Positions 19,185 to 27,771 of a DNA stretch of 64,000 nt are shown here, piece by piece. The translations under genes and the position numbers were made by a program. How positions within the stretch are numbered: position 1 is the first letter of the stretch; every line of letters starts with the position of its first letter. Source of the DNA: Bacteroidota bacterium (GTDB lineage: Bacteria; Bacteroidota; Bacteroidia; Chitinophagales; Chitinophagaceae); contig JAFDXE010000005.1 in NCBI GenBank assembly GCA_018268085.1, positions 62,001-126,000 on the forward strand, read 5' to 3'. A model generated the notes under the pieces. The model saw only the letters and a list, made by a program, of their open reading frames with translations, did no database searches and was not told where the DNA came from.

Positions 19185-19378
19185 AATAATGCTCCATTAT
19201 CAAATTCTTCATCGTATTGCATTACAAATTCGTTTTCACACTTTACATTCATACACTTATGAATTTGAGTTTGGTCCGGTGTATGTGATAAGTCTAAAAT
19301 AATTTCTGAACTTGCACCACAATATGGGCAATTTGTAGGTTGTTCTGAGTAAATAAATATTTCAGAAAACAATTCCAT
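19181..19378 (-). CDS. Small zinc-ribbon protein (65 aa)
   Basis: The protein contains CPYCGAS near residue 18 and CMNVKCENEF near residue 43, giving four cysteines suited to one zinc ribbon; the C-terminus is acidic (QYDEEFDNG). It overlaps the HNH endonuclease start by four bases, so it is very likely its partner or regulator. No family name is recognised. It could modulate the nuclease or contact nucleic acid; both are inference. Confidence 0.65.
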   Translation of the reverse strand: MELFSEIFIYSEQPTNCPYCGASSEIILDLSHTPDQTQIHKCMNVKCENEFVMQYDEEFDNGALL

Positions 19379-19571
19379 TATAGTTCGTATTTAATGTGAT
19401 TAGGTATTGCAAGGGAAAGTCGTTTCGAGGGGAAACATAAAATAATAATCAAAACGAATACCCATTGCATTTTTACAAAAAACCTACTTTCTATTTAAAT
19501 TGTTTTTTTACTTATCTACATTTAATCGCCTTCCAATTTTAAAATTTGTTCAATTAACTAGACGCTATATG

Positions 19572-19958
19572 CTATATTAATTCAATGCATCAAAGCCTTA
19601 TTGCTTTCTACCCTTTGTTAATAGGTTGTTCATTTACTCTTAAATCTTGTTGCATATTTCCTTCAGTCTTGGCCCACCAAAAAATTCTGTTGGTTTTAAT
19701 ACGTAGTTTCTCTGTTTCCCAATTCTTACCGTGAAAGTATTCGCTGTCCACAAAAACAGCAACTTTGTATTTCCTGAAAGTTAAGTCTGGTTTGCCCAAA
19801 ATAGATTTATCATTTTTACGATACCTGTGTCCTCGCTGCCAAAGAGCTTTTGCCAAAAGAATTTCATCTTTTGTGCCTTTGCTTTTGATGGCTTGCATAT
19901 TTTTCCTTCGTTGAAGTTTAGTTAACACATCCATACTCAAATTTAAGGAAGCAAACAC
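19572..19958 (-). pseudogene. vsr: vsr-family DNA mismatch endonuclease, inactivated by two nonsense codons
   Basis: The frame from 19958 (more likely start ATG at 19934, MDVLTKLQRRKNMQAIKSKG) is a Vsr homologue: KALWQRGHRYRKNDKSILGK, PDLTFRKYKVAVFVDSEYFH, then FWWAKTEGNMQQDLRVNEQ. It stops at TAG (19608-19610) directly after NKG. Reading on in the same frame gives KAIRL, a TGA (19590-19592), CIELI and a final TAG at 19572. Replacing both early stops by Trp restores the usual GW..I..W.xEL Vsr C-terminus, so each stop is a one-base TGG change. Vsr nicks next to T:G mismatches arising from deaminated 5-methylcytosine. The truncated form lacks the last roughly 12 residues; activity is doubtful. 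Confidence 0.75.
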
Positions 19959-20046
19959 TTTCAGTCTGACAAATTAAGAGTGTAACTCATTAATAAACGC
20001 GATTACTTATTGACCAATACCCGCAATCCACTAAATTATTTCCCCC

Positions 20047-23000
20047 TCACTCCATCACAACATTCATCACCTTCCTGTTCCCTTTTGCAGAAATAACAAG
20101 TAACCGGTAATGGCCAGGCAACACACGGGATACTGTAAATTTTTGTAATGAACGCTCGCCGGTTACCTGCACTGTTTTTTCAGCCATCAGTTTACCGGAA
20201 CGATCACACAACTGCAACAGGTATCTTCCTGCTGGCTGCTGTTCAAATAATACTCCGATGGTTTTATTTTCTACAGGGTTTGGGTAAACAGAAATACTTC
20301 CTGCTGCATTTCGCATAACATCAGTGGCTCCGGCAACTGTTGAAGGTGATTGCAGGAATACGAGCCTGAACCTGTTGGCTGCATAAGAACCAGGATCATT
20401 GGTTACGGAGAAATAATAGCGGGTAGTATCAGACAAACTAACTGCAGTGCTGGTTCCCAGGAACAGGTCTTCAATAAAAGCCTGCAGGCCCGGCCGGTAA
20501 AGATCAGTAGCAACAAATTCAAACAGGTATGGCTGCGGCTTTAATTGTTTCAGCTTGTACAATATCGTATCGTGCTCACGGATCTCTGTTCTTCGTTCTA
20601 CCGCAAGATCATGGCCCGATGATGAAACAGAAAGGTTTTCGGAACTGTTTAACATTTTCTCCACGTCCAGTTCATCTATATCGTTGGAGAGTATCCTGGA
20701 AAATTCACTCAGTACACCATCTGCCAGTACCGCAACGCCATTGGCAATAAAGTATAGGTTGGTGCGTAACTGCGTTTTACGAACACCGTTAGGAAACACA
20801 GCTTTGAAAACCTGTGCGCTGCTGTTTAGCTTCGCATTCTCGTTAAAGCTAATGCTGCCCGTTCCGCCAAACGTACGTACAAAAAAAGCCTGGCCGCTCT
20901 GTATGCTGTTATTTACCGACCCGCCTGGGCCATAGCTGCCGCCTCCAGGGGAAACATAATAATTATTGTCGGGCCCAATACCCCTGGTAAAAGCCTGGTA
21001 AGCACCATAACCATAAATGCCACCCAGTTTCGGATCCCATACATAAAATACTTTCTGCACGTTGGCTGATTTTACCACACCTGCATCATTTGAAAAATCG
21101 ATGGCAGATGCATAAGGATTTCCTATCGATTCAAATTTCGTTGAACCAATATTGGTAACGGGAGGCACATTGGAAACAGGATGGAATATCCTGCCACTGC
21201 TGCGCAATACTGTTTCATTAGCAACTGCATTGGAGGTAGTAATGGTTCGGTCGCCCCGTACAAAAACCATATATCCTTTCTTGTTGAACATCGGCAGGGT
21301 AGTGGTATTGGCAATACCCACCCAGCTTCCGGCGCCGGTGGTATCGTAGGTTTTAATGGATGGCGCCACACTCGTGTACACATCAAAAGTAGCAGGAAGC
21401 GGAAAGATATTGCTTGTTAACTGTGTTCCATACCCGGCATAACGGCTTTGGTTAGCCGAAGTTGCTGTATCCTGCCAGGCCTGGTTTACTGTTTGTCCGC
21501 CATTGGTGGATACAGCTAAAAACTGCCAGGATTTGGCGTGCGATGCCCCTGTGGCAATATATCTTTCTACTGTGAACTTACCATTACCTGAATAACTTAT
21601 GGAAGCCGTTGAAGGAATAACACCCACATTGGCGGTTCCGGAATTGTTGGAGAGAAGCGTGATGTGTCCGCCATTTTTTACATTCAGTTTTGAACTGGCT
21701 GCAAAGGCAAGTTCTTTTACGATACTCATTTCGCTGTTAATCGAAAGATCTGTTGTATTGTTATTACTGAACCGGTAGAATTTCATACCAGGGTATGTTG
21801 ACGTATATGCCTGAGCAGAAATTCCCGTCATGGCAACCGTTCCTGAATTGTGTACAAATACGGCGGTTTCGGTTTGTGTGAGATTGCCATTAATATTCAG
21901 GGTGGAGGAAGGGGCTGTTTTATTTCCGGTGCCGCTTAAAACCAAGTGTTCATAGTGTGCAGTTGCAGGCGTACTAATTGTTTGGTTGCTGATGGTTTGA
22001 TTGCCGCCATTGTATTCAACCGTGCTGCCGGGTTCGAGAATGATCGTTGGATTATTGGTGCTGCTTATCGCTGTATTGCTGGTACCGGAGAAGCCGGCGG
22101 TATTGATTTGTTTAAATACTGCGCCGTTCTTCACCCTGAAACTTCCACCTGTTTGAAATCGGATTCCGGTGTTGAGGCTCGCCGTGCCTACCGAAGTGCC
22201 CGACACAATCAGTTTGGCATAATTCACCGTTGACGCACCTATCAAACGAATGCTTTCCAACCCTGCAAGATTATTGTTGAATTCGATGGTGGAGGATGAT
22301 CCGAGGTTGTAGGTTCCTGCGGCATCTGGTTTCACCTGGGATGAACCGGCTGTGCGGTACACTGCAGTGCCTGTCATGGTGAGATTGGTGCCTGTTCCAC
22401 CCATGGTATTATTCAATACATCCAGTGTAACAGATCCTCCTACGGTAACCGTTCCCGTTATGTTGTTGATGGCAGAGGTGATTCCTTTTGTTCCGCTGTT
22501 GGAAAATGTAAGGTTCCGGTAATCTCGGGCGCCACGGAGTGTTTGTGTGCCTGCACCGTCGAGTTCAATGGTTCCGCCGGTTATGTTGTAATTGCTTATC
22601 AAAAATTCCGGCAGCGTGGTATTCAGTTTAGCCAGCTTGATGGTTCCGCCCGACATGTTGAATGCAGATGTGGTGGTACCGCTGAAGGTATTTGCATTGG
22701 CATCAATAGTTCCCGATTGCATGTTGAGGTTTCCGCCTGCAACAATATTTACATTTGAATTGAGCGTAAGTGTTCCGGCCGCACTCTTTCTCATGCTATA
22801 AAAATTTTCACCGCCGGTTGTATTGATGGATTGAGCGCCGGTGCTGTCGAAGTTTATGGTACTGGTTCCTTCACTTAATCCTCCCTGTCCCCAGCTTGTC
22901 CAGTTGCCGGTGATGTTTGCCGTTTTGGATCCCATCACCAAAACAGCACTGCCGCTGATGGTAATATTTTCATCCACATTAAAATTGCCTAATGGTGTTT

Positions 23001-23952
23001 TATTGCCAGAACCAGACAGAACCAGGTTTCGGTAAGTGTTGATCACCGTAGAACCTGCGAAACTGCCATTAGCGAAATTTTGTGTGGTGCCGTTATATTC
23101 TATCGTAGATCCGGCCCGGAGATCATAACTGGTTACATGCAAATACGGACTGGCACCTGATAAAATTAAGTTGCCGGCAATGGTTACGGGGCCTGTGGGT
23201 TGACTGCTGTTCTTCGCCAATACGCAACTACCACCGGCTGCACCGGAGTTGGCTGAAGTAAAATTACAGCCAGCATTTACCGTGAGGCTGGGCTTTGCCA
23301 AATTGCCTGCAGCCAGGTACAGTGTATTGGCGCCCATATTTACGTTACCTGTTTGCATCGTAAGGTTGGTAATACTGAAATCAGTTTGAAACGTGGCAGT
23401 ATTGCCTGCGGTCATTGTTAGATTGCAGTAAATAGTTCCGATCAAAGGTGTGGAAACGCCCCATTCACCCGTATTGGTAATATTGCGGGAGAATCCAATA
23501 ATGTTCATTATAGAAACCTGGCCTATGAGAATGTCGTTGGGCGGATTTGCATTAGATGCCTGTGAGCTGTAGAAAGTACCGTCTGCGCCCGGGGTAATTA
23601 CAACGTTTCCGGTATATGCCCTGAGTTTGCCATTCAGGTTTAAAGTACTAAGATTATTGTCGAAACGGGCACCAGTATGTATGTTAAGGTTTCTACAGGT
23701 AAACGTTGATGCGTTGATAATGGTATGCCCGTTCTGAATGTAAACGTTACTCCCGGAATTAGGCAAATTAGTGGTATTCTCCCACACACCTGTTTTTCTT
23801 ACCTGCCAGCAATCCGTGCAATTTGAACTTCCGTTTTTAGTGGAACGGAAATCTCCATCTGTTGGTGTTTGGGCATGGTTAAGCTGCAAAAGAAGGCAGC
23901 ACACAAAAACCAGGCTGACGCGAATTACCGTAAAAGGTCTGGTCGGTCGCAT
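20047..23952 (-). CDS. Large T9SS-secreted beta-helix-like protein (1301 aa)
   Basis: After a signal peptide (VSLVFVCCLLLQLNHAQ) the protein starts with a DFRSTKNGSSNCTDCWQVRK module. It continues with some 700 residues of short Thr/Asn/Gly-rich strands (NLTMQTGNVNMGANTLYLAA, GGTIELDGAGTQTLRGARDY) typical of a parallel beta-helix. From about residue 790 the protein carries the module KSWQFLAVS ... GYMVFVRGDR ... FESIGNPYASAID ... VFYVWDPKLGG ... SIQSGQAFFV, shared with the giant protein, and then a type A sorting domain (ISVYPNPVENKTIGVLFEQQ). It should be exported via T9SS and surface-anchored. The function of the beta-helix is unknown; adhesion or carbohydrate binding would be guesses. It is a single-gene unit. 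Confidence 0.87.
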   Translation of the reverse strand: MRPTRPFTVIRVSLVFVCCLLLQLNHAQTPTDGDFRSTKNGSSNCTDCWQVRKTGVWENTTNLPNSGSNVYIQNGHTIINASTFTCRNLNIHTGARFDNNLSTLNLNGKLRAYTGNVVITPGADGTFYSSQASNANPPNDILIGQVSIMNIIGFSRNITNTGEWGVSTPLIGTIYCNLTMTAGNTATFQTDFSITNLTMQTGNVNMGANTLYLAAGNLAKPSLTVNAGCNFTSANSGAAGGSCVLAKNSSQPTGPVTIAGNLILSGASPYLHVTSYDLRAGSTIEYNGTTQNFANGSFAGSTVINTYRNLVLSGSGNKTPLGNFNVDENITISGSAVLVMGSKTANITGNWTSWGQGGLSEGTSTINFDSTGAQSINTTGGENFYSMRKSAAGTLTLNSNVNIVAGGNLNMQSGTIDANANTFSGTTTSAFNMSGGTIKLAKLNTTLPEFLISNYNITGGTIELDGAGTQTLRGARDYRNLTFSNSGTKGITSAINNITGTVTVGGSVTLDVLNNTMGGTGTNLTMTGTAVYRTAGSSQVKPDAAGTYNLGSSSTIEFNNNLAGLESIRLIGASTVNYAKLIVSGTSVGTASLNTGIRFQTGGSFRVKNGAVFKQINTAGFSGTSNTAISSTNNPTIILEPGSTVEYNGGNQTISNQTISTPATAHYEHLVLSGTGNKTAPSSTLNINGNLTQTETAVFVHNSGTVAMTGISAQAYTSTYPGMKFYRFSNNNTTDLSINSEMSIVKELAFAASSKLNVKNGGHITLLSNNSGTANVGVIPSTASISYSGNGKFTVERYIATGASHAKSWQFLAVSTNGGQTVNQAWQDTATSANQSRYAGYGTQLTSNIFPLPATFDVYTSVAPSIKTYDTTGAGSWVGIANTTTLPMFNKKGYMVFVRGDRTITTSNAVANETVLRSSGRIFHPVSNVPPVTNIGSTKFESIGNPYASAIDFSNDAGVVKSANVQKVFYVWDPKLGGIYGYGAYQAFTRGIGPDNNYYVSPGGGSYGPGGSVNNSIQSGQAFFVRTFGGTGSISFNENAKLNSSAQVFKAVFPNGVRKTQLRTNLYFIANGVAVLADGVLSEFSRILSNDIDELDVEKMLNSSENLSVSSSGHDLAVERRTEIREHDTILYKLKQLKPQPYLFEFVATDLYRPGLQAFIEDLFLGTSTAVSLSDTTRYYFSVTNDPGSYAANRFRLVFLQSPSTVAGATDVMRNAAGSISVYPNPVENKTIGVLFEQQPAGRYLLQLCDRSGKLMAEKTVQVTGERSLQKFTVSRVLPGHYRLLVISAKGNRKVMNVVME

Positions 23953-24302
23953 AGCAAGGGCAATTTTTGAAATGGGAATATAAAAGGAATGTTATACTTA
24001 CGGTATAATCCTTTTGGAGTAGGTATAATTATATCGGGTGATCAATGTTGAGCCGCTTACAAAATAGACTTGCTCTTTGTATGTACTTCCCCTATTCGAA
24101 AACAGGGCACTTTTATTTTTCTAGCAATATTGCGGATGAAAATGATATAACATTCACCTGTTTGTTTCTATGCCTGGTGCTATATTAACAAACTAAAGAT
24201 GGAGACATGTATTTTTCTTCATCTTTTACTTTTGAAGTTTGAGTGGGTCAGTAAATGAATGTTTGTGTAGCGGCAATCGAGGGCTACGGAGAAAATTTCT
24301 TA
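23953..24302. other. Intergenic region, no gene seen
   Basis: About 350 bp between two minus-strand genes. It holds the leader of the 1301-aa protein gene and the 3' flank of the S41 peptidase gene. It is AT-rich; I see no clear hairpin terminator, RNA or conserved promoter box. Confidence 0.45.
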
Positions 24303-25343
24303 TTATTTAAGTTTCAGTTTTTCTTTCAGCCAGGTTATGGCCACGTTTACCGTTCCATCATTCAGAGGATTTTCAAAATCGTCACTGTCAGACTTTACAA
24401 AAACATCCGGGTTGATGAATTTGTCTACCAATACTTTTTTCTTTGCATCTGCTATATAATTTACAGTAAGCAACAAGTAGCCTTTATTCTGGATAACGAA
24501 TCCATTGGTAACGGAAGCTACGCCGATAGACGGTTCGCCGAATAAGCGGGTGTTTGGTCTTGTACTAAGTGAAAGTGCCATAATTTCACCAGAACTGGCG
24601 GTGCCTGGTCCGGTTAAAACTGCAACAGGAATAGTGCTGATATTTTTTGCCAGTACACATACACTATCGGGAACGGCTGCACGCTGGTAAGCAAGTTCGG
24701 CAGAATCTGCAGACGGTGGTAAAATTTTCATATCTGCATCTGCCATATAGGTTTTATTCTGGTCGCCGGTAAATCTTTTAATAATTTGCCACATAGGCTC
24801 ACTATTTCCACCGTTGTTCATTCTCAGGTCAATAATATAGGCTTTTGGCTTAAACCCGTTTAATACACACAATGAATCCATCATCAGGTTGGCCCATTCT
24901 TTCATTTTCTGCTGGTTACTGCCTATGAGAATGGCAGGCATTTTAAAATAAGCGATTCCATTTTCCAGCATTTTAATTTTTACTGATCTTGGTTTCCGGT
25001 ATTCTTTTAAAATAGATTTACTCATTATTCTTTCCGGGCCTGGTGCTATGTATGTGTAAGAAGTGTCTATTCCGCCGTACATCCCATGATTGTCTTCCAA
25101 CTGTTTGAATACATCTATGATGATCGATTCTGCATCCAACGATGTTTTTGCTGCCGCCAATTGTTGTTCTGCTTTAGCACGGGCAGTTTGCCAGTTTACT
25201 TTTTTGCTGTAAAGCGATTGTTTTTGCATGGTATCTAATGCCTCTCTTACATATTGCTTTATACTGTCGGGCACCTGTGCATGCAGCACATTGGCAGAGA
25301 AAATAAAAGCTGCAATAAAAATGATATAGGATGATATTTTCAT
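24303..25343 (-). CDS. S41 family peptidase (C-terminal-processing-protease-like), secreted
   Basis: The 346-residue protein has a signal peptide (MKISSYIIFIAAFIFSANVLHAQ) and a tail-specific-protease core. NGIAYFKMPAILIG is the first core strand, KAYIIDLRMNNGGNSEPMW is the conserved IDLR.N.GG motif, and VLTGPGTASSGEIMALSL carries the nucleophilic Ser at about 250-251. The usual catalytic Lys region reads LFGEPSIGVASVTNG, so a Lys is not obvious; this resembles the Tricorn/IRBP-like branch with a Ser/His or Ser/Glu arrangement. It probably acts in the periplasm or at the surface; the substrate is unknown. Only about 35 bp separate its start from the T9SS relic on the opposite strand. Confidence 0.82.
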   Translation of the reverse strand: MKISSYIIFIAAFIFSANVLHAQVPDSIKQYVREALDTMQKQSLYSKKVNWQTARAKAEQQLAAAKTSLDAESIIIDVFKQLEDNHGMYGGIDTSYTYIAPGPERIMSKSILKEYRKPRSVKIKMLENGIAYFKMPAILIGSNQQKMKEWANLMMDSLCVLNGFKPKAYIIDLRMNNGGNSEPMWQIIKRFTGDQNKTYMADADMKILPPSADSAELAYQRAAVPDSVCVLAKNISTIPVAVLTGPGTASSGEIMALSLSTRPNTRLFGEPSIGVASVTNGFVIQNKGYLLLTVNYIADAKKKVLVDKFINPDVFVKSDSDDFENPLNDGTVNVAITWLKEKLKLK

Positions 25344-25376
25344 GCTGTAAAAATAGAGGATTTATATAATCGTTTA

Positions 25377-25697
25377 TTTTATCGATTAAAGCAGGTTGAT
25401 TTCGACGGACATGCTGTTTATTCTCCTGTAGAAGTTGTAGAATTGAAAAAGCACGAAACGGTTACGGCCTGGTATAGTGCACACAATAATAGTGTACAGG
25501 TAAGGTTCGTTAATGCACCGAAAAATGTTTCCTTTAAATTATATGCTTCAAACGGACAGTTGGTAAAAACAGCATCAATATTGAATAGTTCCAATACCTG
25601 CACTTTCAATTTACCTGCATTGGCCAAAGGTATTTATATGCTGAATATAGTTGCTGATGGAGAAAGTTTTGGTAAAAAGATTTTTATTGACAGATAG
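25377..25697 (+). pseudogene. 3' remnant of a T9SS cargo gene (type A sorting domain only)
   Basis: The frame reads YRLKQVDFDGHAVYSPVEVV, then ELKKHETVTAWYSAHNNSV, and ends PALAKGIYMLNIVADGESFG ... DR at 25695-25697. YRLKQVDFDG is the standard junction directly before the C-terminal sorting domain of T9SS cargo, so the coding frame clearly extends upstream of the first usable start (TTG, 25443). It runs out at about 25377, against the promoter of the divergent S41 gene. With no signal peptide and no functional domain it cannot be exported and is the tail of a lost gene. Confidence 0.7.
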
Positions 25698-25906
25698 TAT
25701 GGGATTATTTCCGAATTACTTTACCCGAGATGCAGGATTGCGTATCGATCATTTTCTTTTAAATAAGAAGCTCAGCAGGAAATTGACTTGCGCAAGTGTA
25801 GACACAGAAGTCTGAACCTGGTAAAAGACCAGTACTCACGTACCTGTGTGGATTGAATTAAAGAAATAGTAGCAGCAGGTTGTAACTCTTTTACCAGTCA
25901 CTATCT

Positions 25907-27055
25907 TTATTTGCTTTCTTCAAAAGTTTTAAAAGCTTCCATTAAAAACGAATAAACACCTGAACCATGTGTTTGTCCTTTTAACACACGGAGGGTTACC
26001 ATGCATCCGCTTTCTTTCATTGCTTCATAAGCTTTCTCGGAATTGAATATGGGTACATAATCATCTTTGTCTCCATGGCAAAACACAATAGGCGAGGTTG
26101 GTTTCCAATTCCATAAATCGTTTAGTTCCATCGCTTTTTTCAGGGTGGTTTCATTTCCTGCCAGGTAACTGTCTACAAACGATTTCTTAAATACCAGGGA
26201 AGGATCATGGGTAATTTTTGCCTCCGGATTTTTTTCAATTTCGGATGCCACAGCGTCGTTGAAATAATAATTCAGCGGTTTATTGATATCATAAATGCGG
26301 TTATAGGTAGCTAACACCCACGCATAGCTGTTGATATATTTCAGATCGCCTTTGGCATTCAAAACGTGATCTGTAAATCCGCTGGTATAATATGGGCCGG
26401 CATTGAGTACAGAAGCAGTTGCCTGAATGCTGCTTTGGTCGTCCTGTAATTTTTTTACTGTTGCCAGCGCCACGGCAGCACCCTCACTCCAACCACTGAA
26501 GAAATTTTTTCCGGATAAACCAATACTATGTGAAGCACAAAATTCTTTTACGGCATACAACATGTCTGTGCAATTCACGGCAATAACATGATAGGCGCCG
26601 TATGGATGACTGCTGTTCTTTGCTGCCCCGTAACCGGCATAGTCGGGCATTGCCACTATATAGCCAGCCGATGCAAATAATTTTCCGATCATCAGCTCAA
26701 AACCTGTTTGCAGGTAAGAAGGTGCTGTTGATTCTTTTGAGGGAAATATGGTTCCGTGGTTATAGTTTAACAAAGGAAAACTTCTTCCGGAGTCGGGTAT
26801 AAACAAAGCGCCTGATGCCGTGATCTGCTGACCACTACCATCTGTTGTACGATAAGTAATGCGGTAACCGGTATATCCACTCCTGATATAGGAAGAAAAC
26901 ATGCGGAACTGTTGTTTCAGTTCATCAGCCGTTTTCTTTTGTTTCTCTTCGGCAGAGATCAGGTAACTGTTTCCTGTATATTTTCCGGCAATAGCATAGT
27001 TGCAAAAAAAGCTGCAGGAAAGTATAATGAACAAAAAGGATCTGTATAATTTCAT
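25907..27055 (-). CDS. Secreted alpha/beta hydrolase (esterase/lipase-like, 382 aa)
   Basis: A signal peptide (SFLFIILSCSFFCNYAIAG) precedes a hydrolase core of the secretory-lipase/prolyl-oligopeptidase-related type. The oxyanion segment is LLNYNHGTIFP, the nucleophile elbow GWSEGA has Ser190, the acid is in HGDKDDYVP (about residue 325) and the His in KGQTHGSG (about residue 360). The middle helices NYYFNDAVASEI to FVDSYLAGNETTLKK form a cap. It probably cleaves esters in the periplasm; the substrate is unknown. It stands alone on the minus strand, with 209 bp to the T9SS relic. Confidence 0.83.
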   Translation of the reverse strand: MKLYRSFLFIILSCSFFCNYAIAGKYTGNSYLISAEEKQKKTADELKQQFRMFSSYIRSGYTGYRITYRTTDGSGQQITASGALFIPDSGRSFPLLNYNHGTIFPSKESTAPSYLQTGFELMIGKLFASAGYIVAMPDYAGYGAAKNSSHPYGAYHVIAVNCTDMLYAVKEFCASHSIGLSGKNFFSGWSEGAAVALATVKKLQDDQSSIQATASVLNAGPYYTSGFTDHVLNAKGDLKYINSYAWVLATYNRIYDINKPLNYYFNDAVASEIEKNPEAKITHDPSLVFKKSFVDSYLAGNETTLKKAMELNDLWNWKPTSPIVFCHGDKDDYVPIFNSEKAYEAMKESGCMVTLRVLKGQTHGSGVYSFLMEAFKTFEESK

Positions 27056-27319
27056 CTGTAAAGTATGAGCAGCAAATTTCGGAGGTTAGTTCAAAAGCTG
27101 TTCCGCATAGGCCATGATTTAGGTTTTATTTAGGAAGACGGAAAGATTTATCAGTGTTAACGGCTCCTGTTCGGGAGAGCATTGTGGTTCTACACCTCAT
27201 CTTCTATAACGGGATGGCGTCTTCCCCCAGGTTGTTAAAGAACAGTTGTGCAGCATTGTGTATTGCAGTTGAACGTTCCGTTTTTTTCTTTTGTATAAGT
27301 GTATTGTATATTTACCGGA
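27056..27319. other. Divergent intergenic region, no gene seen
   Basis: About 260 bp between the hydrolase gene (minus) and the GreA-like gene (plus), expected to carry both promoters. Nothing specific is recognised. Confidence 0.4.
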
Positions 27320-27769
27320 ATGAATGTGAAGCATGATCTCCATAAGGCCTGCCTGGAAACAATCAGCCGTAAAATACAGCACCTGCAAAAAGTGCTGGCA
27401 GATCTGAAAGAGAGTAGCGCCAATGAAACAAAAAGTACCGCAGGAGATAAACATGAAACTGCCCTGGCCATGCTGCAAATTGAGCAGGTTAACGTAAACG
27501 CACAGTTGCATCAGTTGCTTGAACAAAAGGCCGTATTACATAAAATTGATCCAGGCCTTGACACAATATGTGTAGTAAACGGAAGTCTTGTGCAAACAAA
27601 CCATGCGAAATTTTATATAAGCGTAGCGCTGGGAAAAATTACCGTTGACGGTGAGGTTGTTTTTTGCATTTCTATTCAATCACCCATTGGAAAAAAAATT
27701 GCCGGACGGGCACCGGGAGATACATTCGAGCTGAATAATATCAACTATATCATTGAGCGCCTGTGCTGA
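27320..27769 (+). CDS. GreA/GreB C-terminal-domain-like protein with N-terminal coiled coil
   Basis: From the ATG at 27320 the protein has about 149 residues (a GTG at 27299 would add seven). Residues about 5-70 are a charged helical region (HDLHKACLETISRKIQHLQK and LAMLQIEQVNVNAQLHQLLE), reminiscent of the Gre coiled coil. The C-terminal half ends SPIGKKIAGRAPGDTFELNN and INYIIERL, the hallmark SPxGxAxxGxxxGD of the FKBP-like Gre C-terminal domain. Small proteins of this design in Bacteroidota often carry the unsupported label 3-oxoacyl-ACP synthase. Binding to RNA polymerase is plausible but unproven; the acidic tip residues of true GreA are not evident. It converges on the SRAP gene with two bases between stops. 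Confidence 0.65.
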   Translation: MNVKHDLHKACLETISRKIQHLQKVLADLKESSANETKSTAGDKHETALAMLQIEQVNVNAQLHQLLEQKAVLHKIDPGLDTICVVNGSLVQTNHAKFYISVALGKITVDGEVVFCISIQSPIGKKIAGRAPGDTFELNNINYIIERLC

Positions 27770-27771
27770 CA

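Noticed and set aside
27197..27526. Minus-strand frame opposite the GreA-like gene
   Set aside because: The plus strand has the Gre signature; the minus frame is Cys/Phe-rich shadow text.
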